NCBI GenBank assembly: GCA_017416705.1
Contig: JAFQBG010000001.1
Coordinates: 1 to 34,068 of the forward strand
Direction of reading: 5' to 3'
DNA: 34,068 nucleotides
Source: Bacteroidaceae bacterium
GTDB taxonomy: Bacteria; Bacteroidota; Bacteroidia; Bacteroidales; Bacteroidaceae
Made by a program: the position numbers and the translations under genes. Positions 24,037-34,068 of this stretch are shown in pieces; position 1 is the first letter of the stretch, and each line of letters starts with the position of its first letter. Under the pieces are notes generated by a model, which was not told where the DNA came from, made no database searches, and was given only the letters and a program-made list of their open reading frames with translations.

Positions 24037-25461
24037 TTAATCGTGATTATTAACTGTTTTTAGCACCTCGTCAAAAATCTCGACTTTATATTTTTTACGC
24101 AGCCCTTTTACCCATTTTTCTTCGATGTAGCGTTGATAGTCATTAACCACCAACCCTTTGACATCCTTGTATGTTTGTGGTTTTTCGAGCACGGTACCTA
24201 CTACATCCACGTATTCGTATCCACGTTTCATACGGCCTCCGTCGCCTTGTCCAAACACACTTTTATCGACCCAAGGATTGTCCCCGACTGCGAACACGCC
24301 CATTTCCAAACGTATGGTATATACCGAATCGACGTAGAAGTTTTCTTTCAGTATTCTGCGATAGTCGTCTTGGGGCGCATCCTTGAACAACTGCTGTGCC
24401 TTTGCTATATCTTCGGTGCTGTTTGCATAAATTACGGCGCCCCTGTATCGTGGTGTTTCGAACTTATATTTTCTTTTATTTTTTTTGAAATATTTGTCAA
24501 GGCCTGCCTCGTCCTCAGATGCCTTGTTCCATACCTCGCGTGTGCATACCTCGAAAAACAAAAGTCCGTCGTGATACTCGGTCATCAGATTGCCAAATTC
24601 GGGATATTTGGTTTCCAAAAGGCTGTCTTCTATTTCGAGCGCCTGCTCGGGGGTTACTCCGCCACCCATCTCCTTGGCCAAAGCTCTACCCCTGACCATG
24701 CGTGCCACGTTGCGTATTCCGCGCGACTCCAACATGCTTATTATATTTTTTTTGTACTCATCATATTGCCCAAACGAACGATGTCCGTAGCGCATTATTA
24801 TATGGTAGCCCGAGGGGGAACGCAAAGGAGCCGAGTATGTACTGTCGGCAAGCGAGAATGCTATATCCTCGAATTCCTTGTATGCCTGACCACGTATTAT
24901 ATCGAACGGGGCGAGCATATTTTTGGACACGCCGACTGCGGTAGCAGCCTCTATGAACGTAGAACCGTTTTGCAGCATATTGTATGCGGAGTCTATTTTG
25001 GCTTTTACTTCGGCAACGGTACGGCTGTCGGCTTGTTGTTTCAGCGGAATGAATATATGTGCCACATTCACAAAGCCGTCGGCGCCTATGGTCGCGGAAT
25101 CCTTTGCATATATAGAATAGGCTTGTTTCTCGATGTAGTCATTATCGACAAGATAATTTTCGGCCAGCAGTTTTCTATTCTCGGACAATTCGTTTATGAA
25201 CGTAGATAGCGTGTCGAGTTTCATAGCCTCGGCCTCGGCTACTTTTAGTTTGAAATCGACATACATGGGCAGATACTCCTTAACGGCTTTTTTGTTATCG
25301 CCCAATGCCACGTTGTTTTTATTTAGAGCATACTCGAACTCGGAACGGCGAACCTCTTTTCCGTTAACAAGCATCAGCACCGGATTATTCTCCTGTGCCA
25401 ATATCATCAGCGACATAAACAGACTCGCTACCGATAATAACAGTCTTTTAGCTTTTCTCAT
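24037..25461 (-). CDS. PpiC-type (parvulin) periplasmic peptidyl-prolyl isomerase
   Basis: 474 residues with a signal peptide (KAKRLLLSVASLFMSLMILAQ). The N-terminal helical region starts VLMLVNGKEVRRSEFEYALNKN. One clear parvulin domain lies at about 130-235 (NVAHIFIPLKQQADSRTV, GSTFIEAATAV, APLRSPSGYHIIMRYGHR). The C-terminal part (KRKYKFETPRYRGAVIYAN) looks like a second, degenerate PpiC unit. It should help fold exported proteins in the periplasm. It begins after the hairpin that follows guaB and is separated from the two SurA-like genes by the MITE-like element. Confidence 0.9.
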   Translation of the reverse strand: MRKAKRLLLSVASLFMSLMILAQENNPVLMLVNGKEVRRSEFEYALNKNNVALGDNKKAVKEYLPMYVDFKLKVAEAEAMKLDTLSTFINELSENRKLLAENYLVDNDYIEKQAYSIYAKDSATIGADGFVNVAHIFIPLKQQADSRTVAEVKAKIDSAYNMLQNGSTFIEAATAVGVSKNMLAPFDIIRGQAYKEFEDIAFSLADSTYSAPLRSPSGYHIIMRYGHRSFGQYDEYKKNIISMLESRGIRNVARMVRGRALAKEMGGGVTPEQALEIEDSLLETKYPEFGNLMTEYHDGLLFFEVCTREVWNKASEDEAGLDKYFKKNKRKYKFETPRYRGAVIYANSTEDIAKAQQLFKDAPQDDYRRILKENFYVDSVYTIRLEMGVFAVGDNPWVDKSVFGQGDGGRMKRGYEYVDVVGTVLEKPQTYKDVKGLVVNDYQRYIEEKWVKGLRKKYKVEIFDEVLKTVNNHD

Positions 25462-25485
25462 ATATTAGTTTATGTAACAATAAAA

Positions 25486-25511
25486 GTGGGTGGCTCGCAC
25501 GAACCACCCTC
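25486..25511 (-). terminator. Hairpin between guaB and the PpiC-type gene
   Basis: GGGTGG (25488-25493) pairs with CCACCC (25504-25509), with an inner TCG/CGA stem. On the minus strand it is followed by CTTTTATT. It lies 14 bases after the guaB stop and 24 bases before the next start, so it ends guaB or lowers read-through. Confidence 0.7.
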
Positions 25512-25524
25512 CTATGTTTATAAA

Positions 25525-29212
<3,688 letters not shown>

Positions 29213-29268
29213 TTAAAGAAACCGTTTTAGTTAATATAAATACAATATAGTATGTCTATTTTAGATAA

Positions 29269-29301
29269 CAAAGTTATAAACAAGTGCACGAAACCTACAA
29301 A
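29269..29301 (-). promoter_or_regulatory. Probable recQ promoter
   Basis: Minus strand: TTTG (29298-29301), 21 bases, then TAACTTTG (29269-29276). The -7 motif is perfect; the spacing is two bases over the consensus. It lies 56 bases upstream of the recQ start and downstream of the 48-base palindrome, so recQ is transcribed separately from clpX. Confidence 0.55.
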
Positions 29302-29362
29302 TTTTTCCGAACATATTTTCAAATATAATTCAAAAAAAAACGACAAGCACACATAGAAGCCT

Positions 29363-29410
29363 TTTTAAACAGGTTGGCGCATCAAATTTGATGCGCCAAC
29401 CTGTTTAAAA
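29363..29410 (-). terminator. 48-base perfect palindrome, probable terminator
   Basis: The arm 29363-29386 (TTTTAAACAGGTTGGCGC then ATCAAA) is exactly complementary to 29387-29410: 24 base pairs without a loop base. On the minus strand a T8-9 run follows about 20 bases further on (complement of 29333-29341), not directly. It sits between clpX and recQ and should stop or protect the tig-clpP-clpX message. Confidence 0.65.
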
Positions 29411-29413
29411 TAT

Positions 29414-29527
29414 TTATGCCTTGGCAGCTTTGCCAATTACGATGTTTTTCTGCTGTTTTGCCAATGAATTTGTAAATATTTTTCCTTTATATTTATACAC
29501 TCGGCAGCAGCCTTCCTTACGCGACAT
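29414..29527 (-). CDS. Possible small basic protein overlapping the clpX stop
   Basis: An ORF of 37 residues whose ATG overlaps the last codons of clpX in another frame and whose stop lies three bases before the 48-base palindrome. The product would be very basic: eight Lys and two Arg against one Glu (start [18 protein letters not shown], end NIVIGKAAKA). I recognise no family. The position directly before the probable terminator, over 100 bases past the clpX stop, is the main argument. It may equally be an untranslated 3' region. Confidence 0.3.
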   Translation of the reverse strand: MSRKEGCCRVYKYKGKIFTNSLAKQQKNIVIGKAAKA

Positions 29528-30746
29528 CCGCGTCTGTCGGCAGCCCTTTCTCCAACTGTTTTTTGGCAAATTCAATATCCACCACACACTCCTGTTCGCC
29601 ACTCGACGGCACTTCGAACATTTTATCCATCATGATGGTTTCCACTATCGAACGTAAGCCTCGGGCACCCAACTTGAACTCAATAGCTTTGTCCACGATA
29701 AAATCCAGAACATCCTCGTTGAAAGTCAGTTTCACACCGTCCATTTCCATAAGTTTCACATATTGTTTTATTATGGAATTTTTGGGTTCTGTTAAGATAT
29801 TTCGCAGCGCGTTTCTGTCCAGCGGCCTGAGCGACGTCAGTATAGGCAAACGTCCTACTATCTCGGGTATCAAGCCAAACGAACGTAAATCCTGCGGTGT
29901 CACATATTTCATTATGTCTTTCGGGTCTATATTCAATTTGTTTTGAACCGAATCGAAACCCACCACATGCGTATTGAGGCGTTGTGCTATTTTTTTCTCT
30001 ATTCCATCGAAGGCTCCGCCACAGATAAAGAGTATATTTTTAGTGTTCACCGGTATCATTTTCTGCTCGGGATGCTTTCTGCCACCCTGAGGCGGCACAT
30101 TTATCACTGCGCCTTCGAGCAGTTTCAACAATCCTTGCTGCACGCCCTCGCCACTTACATCGCGTGTTATCGAGGGATTATCACCCTTGCGGGCTATCTT
30201 ATCTATCTCGTCAATAAACACAATGCCTCTTTCGGCCTCTTGTACCTTGTAGTCGGCAACCTGCAACAAGCGTGTCAGAATACTTTCGATATCTTCGCCC
30301 ACATAACCGGCCTCGGTGAGCACAGTGGCATCTACTATCGTAAAGGGGACTTTCAGCAAACGGGCTATGGTGCGGGCAAGCAATGTTTTTCCGGTTCCTG
30401 TGCTGCCCACCATTATGATATTGCTTTTCTCTATCTCCACTTCATCGGCGTTTTCATTCTGCAAAAGACGCTTATAGTGGTTATAGACAGAGACTGCAAG
30501 AGCACATTTTGCCTCGTCCTGTCCTATAACATATTCATCGAGAAACGCTTTTATATCCTTGGGCTTGGGAAGCTCTGACATTGTAAAATCCGAGGTCTGC
30601 TTATTGCGCTCTTCGCGCCATATCTCATAGGCTTGTTCGGCACATATATTACATATATTGCCATCAACGCCTGTAATGAGCATTTCGACCTTATCCTCGC
30701 CCCTTCCACAAAAACTGCAATGTCTTCTGTTGTGTTTTTCTGCCAT
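29517..30746 (-). CDS. clpX: ATP-dependent Clp protease ATP-binding subunit ClpX
   Basis: 409 residues from ATG 30746 ([18 protein letters not shown]). The longer frame to 30851 overlaps clpP and its extra residues have no ClpX likeness, so I rejected it. The N-terminal zinc domain has Cys10, 13, 32 and 35. Walker A is GSTGTGKT (114-121), the pore loop GYVG (147-150), Walker B FIDEID (177-182). A ClpP-docking IGF-type loop should lie in the region [16 protein letters not shown]. It forms the hexameric unfoldase that feeds ClpP. It begins 17 bases after clpP and is the last recognised gene of the tig-clpP-clpX unit. Confidence 0.97.
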   Translation of the reverse strand: MAEKHNRRHCSFCGRGEDKVEMLITGVDGNICNICAEQAYEIWREERNKQTSDFTMSELPKPKDIKAFLDEYVIGQDEAKCALAVSVYNHYKRLLQNENADEVEIEKSNIIMVGSTGTGKTLLARTIARLLKVPFTIVDATVLTEAGYVGEDIESILTRLLQVADYKVQEAERGIVFIDEIDKIARKGDNPSITRDVSGEGVQQGLLKLLEGAVINVPPQGGRKHPEQKMIPVNTKNILFICGGAFDGIEKKIAQRLNTHVVGFDSVQNKLNIDPKDIMKYVTPQDLRSFGLIPEIVGRLPILTSLRPLDRNALRNILTEPKNSIIKQYVKLMEMDGVKLTFNEDVLDFIVDKAIEFKLGARGLRSIVETIMMDKMFEVPSSGEQECVVDIEFAKKQLEKGLPTDADVA

Positions 30747-30763
30747 ATCCCAATGGAATGTTA

Positions 30764-31432
30764 TTATTTCCTTACCAAAACACGGTCTATCATACCATAC
30801 TCCTGTGCTTCCTGCGACGTCATCCAATAGTCGCGGTCGCCGTCGGCCCATACTTTCTCGTAGGGCTGATGACTATGGTCGGCTATTATGGTATAGAGTT
30901 CTTTTTTGAGTTTTTGTATCTCGCGTGCCGTAATTTCTATGTCACTTGCCTGACCTTGCACACCGCCCATAGGCTGGTGTATCATCACACGACTGTGAGT
31001 AAGTGCCGAACGTTTTCCCTCGGCACCGGCCACAAGCAACACAGCAGCCATGCTGGCAGCCATTCCGGTGCAAATGGTGGCTACATCGCTCGAAATAAAT
31101 TGCATAGTGTCATATATGCCCAAACCGGCATACACTGAACCGCCGGGCGAATTTATGTATATTGATATATCCTTACCATTATCCACCGAGTCGAGATACA
31201 ACAGTTGCGCTTGCAATGTATTGGCTGTATAATCATCTATCTGTGTACCAAGAAAGATAATTCTATCCATCATAAGTCTCGAAAACACATCCATTTGCGT
31301 TACGTTCAATTGACGCTCTTCGAGGATATAAGGATTTAAATACTGCGACTGTGCTTTTATTACGTCGTCAAGCACCATGCCGTTCATGCCAAGGTGCTTT
31401 GTAGCATATTTTCTGAAATCATCTTTCTTCAT
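30764..31432 (-). CDS. clpP: ATP-dependent Clp protease proteolytic subunit ClpP
   Basis: 222 residues, full length. The catalytic triad is Ser127 (GMAAS), His152 (IHQPMGG) and Asp201 (DRDYWM). INSPGGSVYAG and the VLVAG-type strand are as in other ClpP proteins. An N-terminal extension of about 30 residues may be a propeptide. It assembles into the 14-subunit serine protease chamber that works with ClpX. It lies 23 bases after tig and 17 before clpX. Confidence 0.97.
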   Translation of the reverse strand: MKKDDFRKYATKHLGMNGMVLDDVIKAQSQYLNPYILEERQLNVTQMDVFSRLMMDRIIFLGTQIDDYTANTLQAQLLYLDSVDNGKDISIYINSPGGSVYAGLGIYDTMQFISSDVATICTGMAASMAAVLLVAGAEGKRSALTHSRVMIHQPMGGVQGQASDIEITAREIQKLKKELYTIIADHSHQPYEKVWADGDRDYWMTSQEAQEYGMIDRVLVRK

Positions 31433-31455
31433 ACGTAGTGATATTTGTTTTAATA

Positions 31456-32802
31456 TTAATCGTTTTCAGATACCTTTTTGTTGAACTCTTCGACAGAAAT
31501 TTTCTCTTCGTCCATGGTGATGGCCTCTTTGATACCTGCGATGAGTTTTACATCTACTGCACGATTAACCAACGCATCGCGTGTTCTGTCTTGTTTGAGC
31601 ATCTCCTTTGCATAGTTCTCTAACAAGTCCTCGGGGATGTTTGCCATGCCGTATTGTGCAAATTGCTCGCTTGTGGCAGCCTTGGCAACGTTAAGAACAT
31701 CCTCGTCGTTTATCTTGATATCGAATTTCTTTGCCAATTGCTCTTTGATAAGGTGCCATGAAAGTTCTGTAAGGCTCTTTTGGAATTCCTCGTCTTTCAC
31801 AGGCTCCTCTTTCTCGGTGCGGTTAAGCTCCATGATGCGACGCAACAGTGCCTCGTTGTACTCCATTTTGCCTATGCGGTTCATCAAATAGCTGCGTACA
31901 TCCATAAGCAGTTTGTAGTCGCTCTCAACCTCGAAACGTGCCTCGAACTGCTGCGATATTTTTGCGCGGAACTCCTCCTCGCTCTTAACAGCGTCCTTGC
32001 CAAAGGCTGCGTCGAACACATTTTGGTTTATTTCGCTGGGCACAAAGCGTGTTATCTCGGTGATTGTAAGTGTGAAATCGCCTGTTTTTGCAGCAACCTC
32101 GCTCTTTTCTATTTTCAAAAGCGATGCTATCTCGGCTTCGCTGCCATTGTATGCCACAGAAGGATTGAATGTCACAACATCGTCAACCTTAACGCCGTTG
32201 AACAGGGCTTTTTGCTCGTCATTCTTCATATACGAAGGCATGAGCACTGCATCGCGAACATCCACACCACCCTCGGCAACCTCGACAATATGTCCTTTGA
32301 GCATATCGCCATTCTCGTACGACTCCACTTGTTTGTATTCGCCACAACGCTGAGCATAGCTTTGTACCTGACCGTCAATCATTTCGTCGGTAGGCTGTAT
32401 GCGATAGTATTTCAGTTTGTCCTCTTTGCTCAATGTAGCATCGAATTTGGGAGCAAGCGCTATTTCAAATTCAAATGTAAAATCTTTGCCGTTTACAAAA
32501 TCCAAAGCACCTTGCTGTGCCTCATTGGGAAGAGGCTCGCCCAACATATCCACTTTGTTTTCTTTTATATATTCGAAGATTTTTTGTTGCAGGATTTTAT
32601 TTATCTCCTCGGCTTTAACGGCTGTTCCATACTGTTTTTTTATCAGTCCCATGGGAACCATACCCGGACGGAAACCGGGAACATTAGCCTTTTGACGGAA
32701 GTTTTTAAGAGTTTTCTCTACCTGTGCTGCATAGTCAGCCTCAACAACGTTTACCACTAAGCGTGCAACGGTTGCATCTACGTTTGTCAATGTAAATTCC
32801 AT
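31456..32802 (-). CDS. tig: Trigger factor (ribosome-associated chaperone)
   Basis: 448 residues from ATG 32802 (MEFTLTNVDATVARLVVNV). The longer frame to 32844 starts in the leader hairpin region and is unlikely. The N-terminal ribosome-binding domain includes FRQKANVPGFRPGMVPMGLIKKQYG, the site that contacts L23. The central FKBP-like part is degenerate (ENGDMLKGHIVEVAEGGV). A long helical C-terminal chaperone domain follows (LMNRIGKMEYNEALLRRIMEL). It shields nascent chains at the exit tunnel and should head the tig-clpP-clpX operon. Confidence 0.95.
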   Translation of the reverse strand: MEFTLTNVDATVARLVVNVVEADYAAQVEKTLKNFRQKANVPGFRPGMVPMGLIKKQYGTAVKAEEINKILQQKIFEYIKENKVDMLGEPLPNEAQQGALDFVNGKDFTFEFEIALAPKFDATLSKEDKLKYYRIQPTDEMIDGQVQSYAQRCGEYKQVESYENGDMLKGHIVEVAEGGVDVRDAVLMPSYMKNDEQKALFNGVKVDDVVTFNPSVAYNGSEAEIASLLKIEKSEVAAKTGDFTLTITEITRFVPSEINQNVFDAAFGKDAVKSEEEFRAKISQQFEARFEVESDYKLLMDVRSYLMNRIGKMEYNEALLRRIMELNRTEKEEPVKDEEFQKSLTELSWHLIKEQLAKKFDIKINDEDVLNVAKAATSEQFAQYGMANIPEDLLENYAKEMLKQDRTRDALVNRAVDVKLIAGIKEAITMDEEKISVEEFNKKVSEND

Positions 32803-32847
32803 ATATTTATTATTTAATGATTTTGCAAAAAAGTAACGCGCCAAACA

Positions 32848-32864
32848 GGCATATACTATATGCC
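32848..32864. promoter_or_regulatory. Perfect palindrome in the tig leader
   Basis: GGCATATA, one central base, TATATGCC: eight perfect base pairs. It lies just downstream of the predicted transcription start (near 32873) and 46 bases before the tig ATG. It could be an operator for a dimeric regulator or a 5' protective stem. Confidence 0.4.
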
Positions 32865-32878
32865 GAATTTAGAGCGTG

Positions 32879-32909
32879 CAAAAATACAATTTATCGGGCA
32901 CAAAATCAA
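32879..32909 (-). promoter_or_regulatory. Probable promoter of tig-clpP-clpX
   Basis: Minus strand: TTG (32907-32909), a 20-base gap, then TATTTTTG (32879-32886). The -7 motif is perfect and the spacing is within one base of consensus. The predicted leader is about 70 bases. Confidence 0.6.
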
Positions 32910-32918
32910 GTAAAAAAC

Positions 32919-32959
32919 AAAATTGTTCACAAAAAGAATAACTAATTGTGAACAATTTT
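32919..32959 (-). terminator. Terminator of the right-end surface protein gene
   Basis: AAAATTGTTCACA (32919-32931) and TGTGAACAATTTT (32947-32959) form a perfect 13-base-pair stem with a 15-base loop. On the minus strand it is followed by GTTTTTTAC. It lies 33 bases past the stop codon at 32993. Confidence 0.75.
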
Positions 32960-32992
32960 ATGGTGTTGCCTGCGGCGGCAAATTATTATATC

Positions 32993-34068
32993 TTATTTTA
33001 CATATAGTTTCTTGCCGTTTACGATGTAGATACCGCGCGAGGGGTTCTCGACACGACGACCGCTGAGGTCGTAGATGACGGCATCGTCCAAGCCTATGCC
33101 ATCGACTGTTACGCGGTCTATGTCGGTGAGGCCGGGGAAGCGGATTACAACAGAACGCATGCCTGTGAGGTCGGTGCCGCTAAGGGCAAGGTAGGCTTTG
33201 TTCATGGCAAGGGTACCTGCGGCGGTGGCATAGAAGCCGGGGTCTTGCGAACCACCGCCGGCAAGGATATAGCCGCTATATGCGCTTAGCTCCTTGGCGG
33301 CACCTGCCGAGTGACCCATGACGTTCTGGCCCGAGATATCTACTGTGGCCTCGCCTGCGGCGGGAATCATGGTGATGGTACCGGCGTCGCCTGCAAGGAT
33401 GAAGCCTTGGTTGGCGGGGAGGGCATCGCCTTCGTAGGCGGTGAGCGAGATTACTTCGCTATTGCAATCATCGCGTTTGGCATAGAACGCGGTGACGCCC
33501 TCGGGGAGCACGGTGGGGAACGGTGCGCTGAACGTTGCCAAGGCCTCTTGCTCGAAGTTGGTGATGAGCGCGCTGCCACCGATGCTGTTCAATGTGGGTT
33601 TATTAGCATAGTCTACTTCCTTCATTCTAAATGCCGAGGAGTAACCGTAGTTTGTATTGCCGCTATGCTCACCGACTGCCTTATAGAACGACGCTGTGGC
33701 TGCATCGTACTCACTATCGCTCCTTATCACAAAATAGGTTATTTTTGTTCCGGCATCGTTACGACGACCTTGCAAGGTGACAAAGCCCATTACATCCAAT
33801 TGGCTGTCGGCCAATACGTGTTCATCGCCGGAATTCATTGGAGCTATTGTAATATCATTCCAGTCTTTATCTGTTGTGCTATCGTAGCTATCGGTATAAC
33901 CATTGGCATTGTAATTATAAGTACCGCCCTTCCAAATTAGGTAGTGACCGTTGTTATCGACAAAGGCATATTTACCATCGCCCAAGTCGCGACAGATAAA
34001 TTCTGCGGGAGTAACGACATCCTTAAACGACATTTGGTTGTTTGCGTCGTAGCCCATGACAAATTCGC
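32993..34068 (-). CDS. Surface/secreted protein with T9SS-like C-terminal tail (5' end outside window)
   Basis: The frame is open to the window edge, so only the last ~357 residues are seen. The visible part is acidic, beta-rich and of low similarity to anything I know (FVDNNGHYLIWKGG, ALTFS-type strands, ANQGFILAGDAGTITMIPAAGEATVDI). The last ~35 residues (IDRVTVDGIGLDDAVIYDLS, GRRVENPSRGIYIVNGKKLYVK) are a typical Bacteroidales C-terminal secretion tail: YDLxGRRV ... KGIYIVNGKK. It should be exported by the type IX system or anchored at the surface. A terminator follows. The N-terminal domains cannot be judged. Confidence 0.8.
   Translation of the reverse strand, partial: EFVMGYDANNQMSFKDVVTPAEFICRDLGDGKYAFVDNNGHYLIWKGGTYNYNANGYTDSYDSTTDKDWNDITIAPMNSGDEHVLADSQLDVMGFVTLQGRRNDAGTKITYFVIRSDSEYDAATASFYKAVGEHSGNTNYGYSSAFRMKEVDYANKPTLNSIGGSALITNFEQEALATFSAPFPTVLPEGVTAFYAKRDDCNSEVISLTAYEGDALPANQGFILAGDAGTITMIPAAGEATVDISGQNVMGHSAGAAKELSAYSGYILAGGGSQDPGFYATAAGTLAMNKAYLALSGTDLTGMRSVVIRFPGLTDIDRVTVDGIGLDDAVIYDLSGRRVENPSRGIYIVNGKKLYVK

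Larger units (their letters stand above)
29213..29516. other. clpX-recQ intergenic region
   Basis: About 300 bases without a confirmed gene. From clpX towards recQ it holds a possible small basic ORF (29414-29527), a small stem TTGGCA/TGCCAA (29422-29437), the 48-base palindrome (29363-29410), an A-rich run (about 29332-29341) and the recQ promoter. Confidence 0.6.

Noticed and set aside
30747-30851. 35-residue N-terminal extension of ClpX
   Set aside because: It overlaps clpP in another frame; the zinc domain starts directly after ATG 30746.

Overview
The window looks like a chromosomal segment of a Bacteroidales bacterium (Bacteroidetes). The evidence is Bacteroidetes-type promoters (TTTG, 19 bases, TAnnTTTG), the block tig-clpP-clpX-recQ-guaB-PPIases-OstA-like-mutL, and surface proteins ending in type IX secretion (T9SS)-like tails. 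Ribosome binding sites are weak or absent. I cannot name the genus.

Left edge (1-2900, plus strand). This part is AT-richer and looks acquired. It holds the end of a sigma-70-like protein that stops after region 2. This is coupled by a TAATG overlap to an RNase J-like metallo-beta-lactamase-fold protein. About 600 bases without a convincing gene follow; they contain a textbook promoter and several inverted repeats. Next comes the 3' remnant of a BspA-type leucine-rich-repeat surface protein, closed by a strong terminator. Bases 2937-3310 hold only palindromic intergenic repeats.

3311-9105 (minus strand). A tightly packed run is read in the order THUMP-type rRNA methyltransferase, purD, an uncharacterised membrane protein, a YqaA/DedA-like membrane protein, a metal-binding lipoprotein and a zinc/manganese-type ABC ATPase. 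The matching permease is not here.

9106-16241. A plus-strand lytic transglycosylase converges on manC, and one hairpin terminator overlaps both stop codons. asnS, an RsuA/RluB-type pseudouridine synthase with a long Gly/Tyr/Arg/Asn-rich N-terminus, and purB follow on the minus strand. Two identical tRNA-Val(TAC) genes lie upstream, with their own consensus promoter and terminator.

16242-25461 (minus strand). An OmpA-family protein is followed by a cell-envelope block: a PpiC-type PPIase, a SurA-like lipoprotein, a SurA-like PPIase, an OstA-like protein, a small membrane protein and mutL. A 192-base element with 16-base terminal inverted repeats and TTA on both sides sits just upstream of the SurA-like lipoprotein. 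It looks like a MITE (miniature transposable element) and carries outward-facing -7 motifs.

25525-34068 (minus strand). guaB, recQ, clpX, clpP and tig form the nucleotide, repair and proteostasis block. A 48-base perfect palindrome lies between clpX and recQ. The window ends inside a second surface protein with a T9SS-like tail.

No CRISPR array, rRNA gene, intact transposase or prophage was seen. The most unusual items are the truncated sigma/RNase J-like pair, the MITE-like element, and a possible small basic ORF between clpX and the palindrome.
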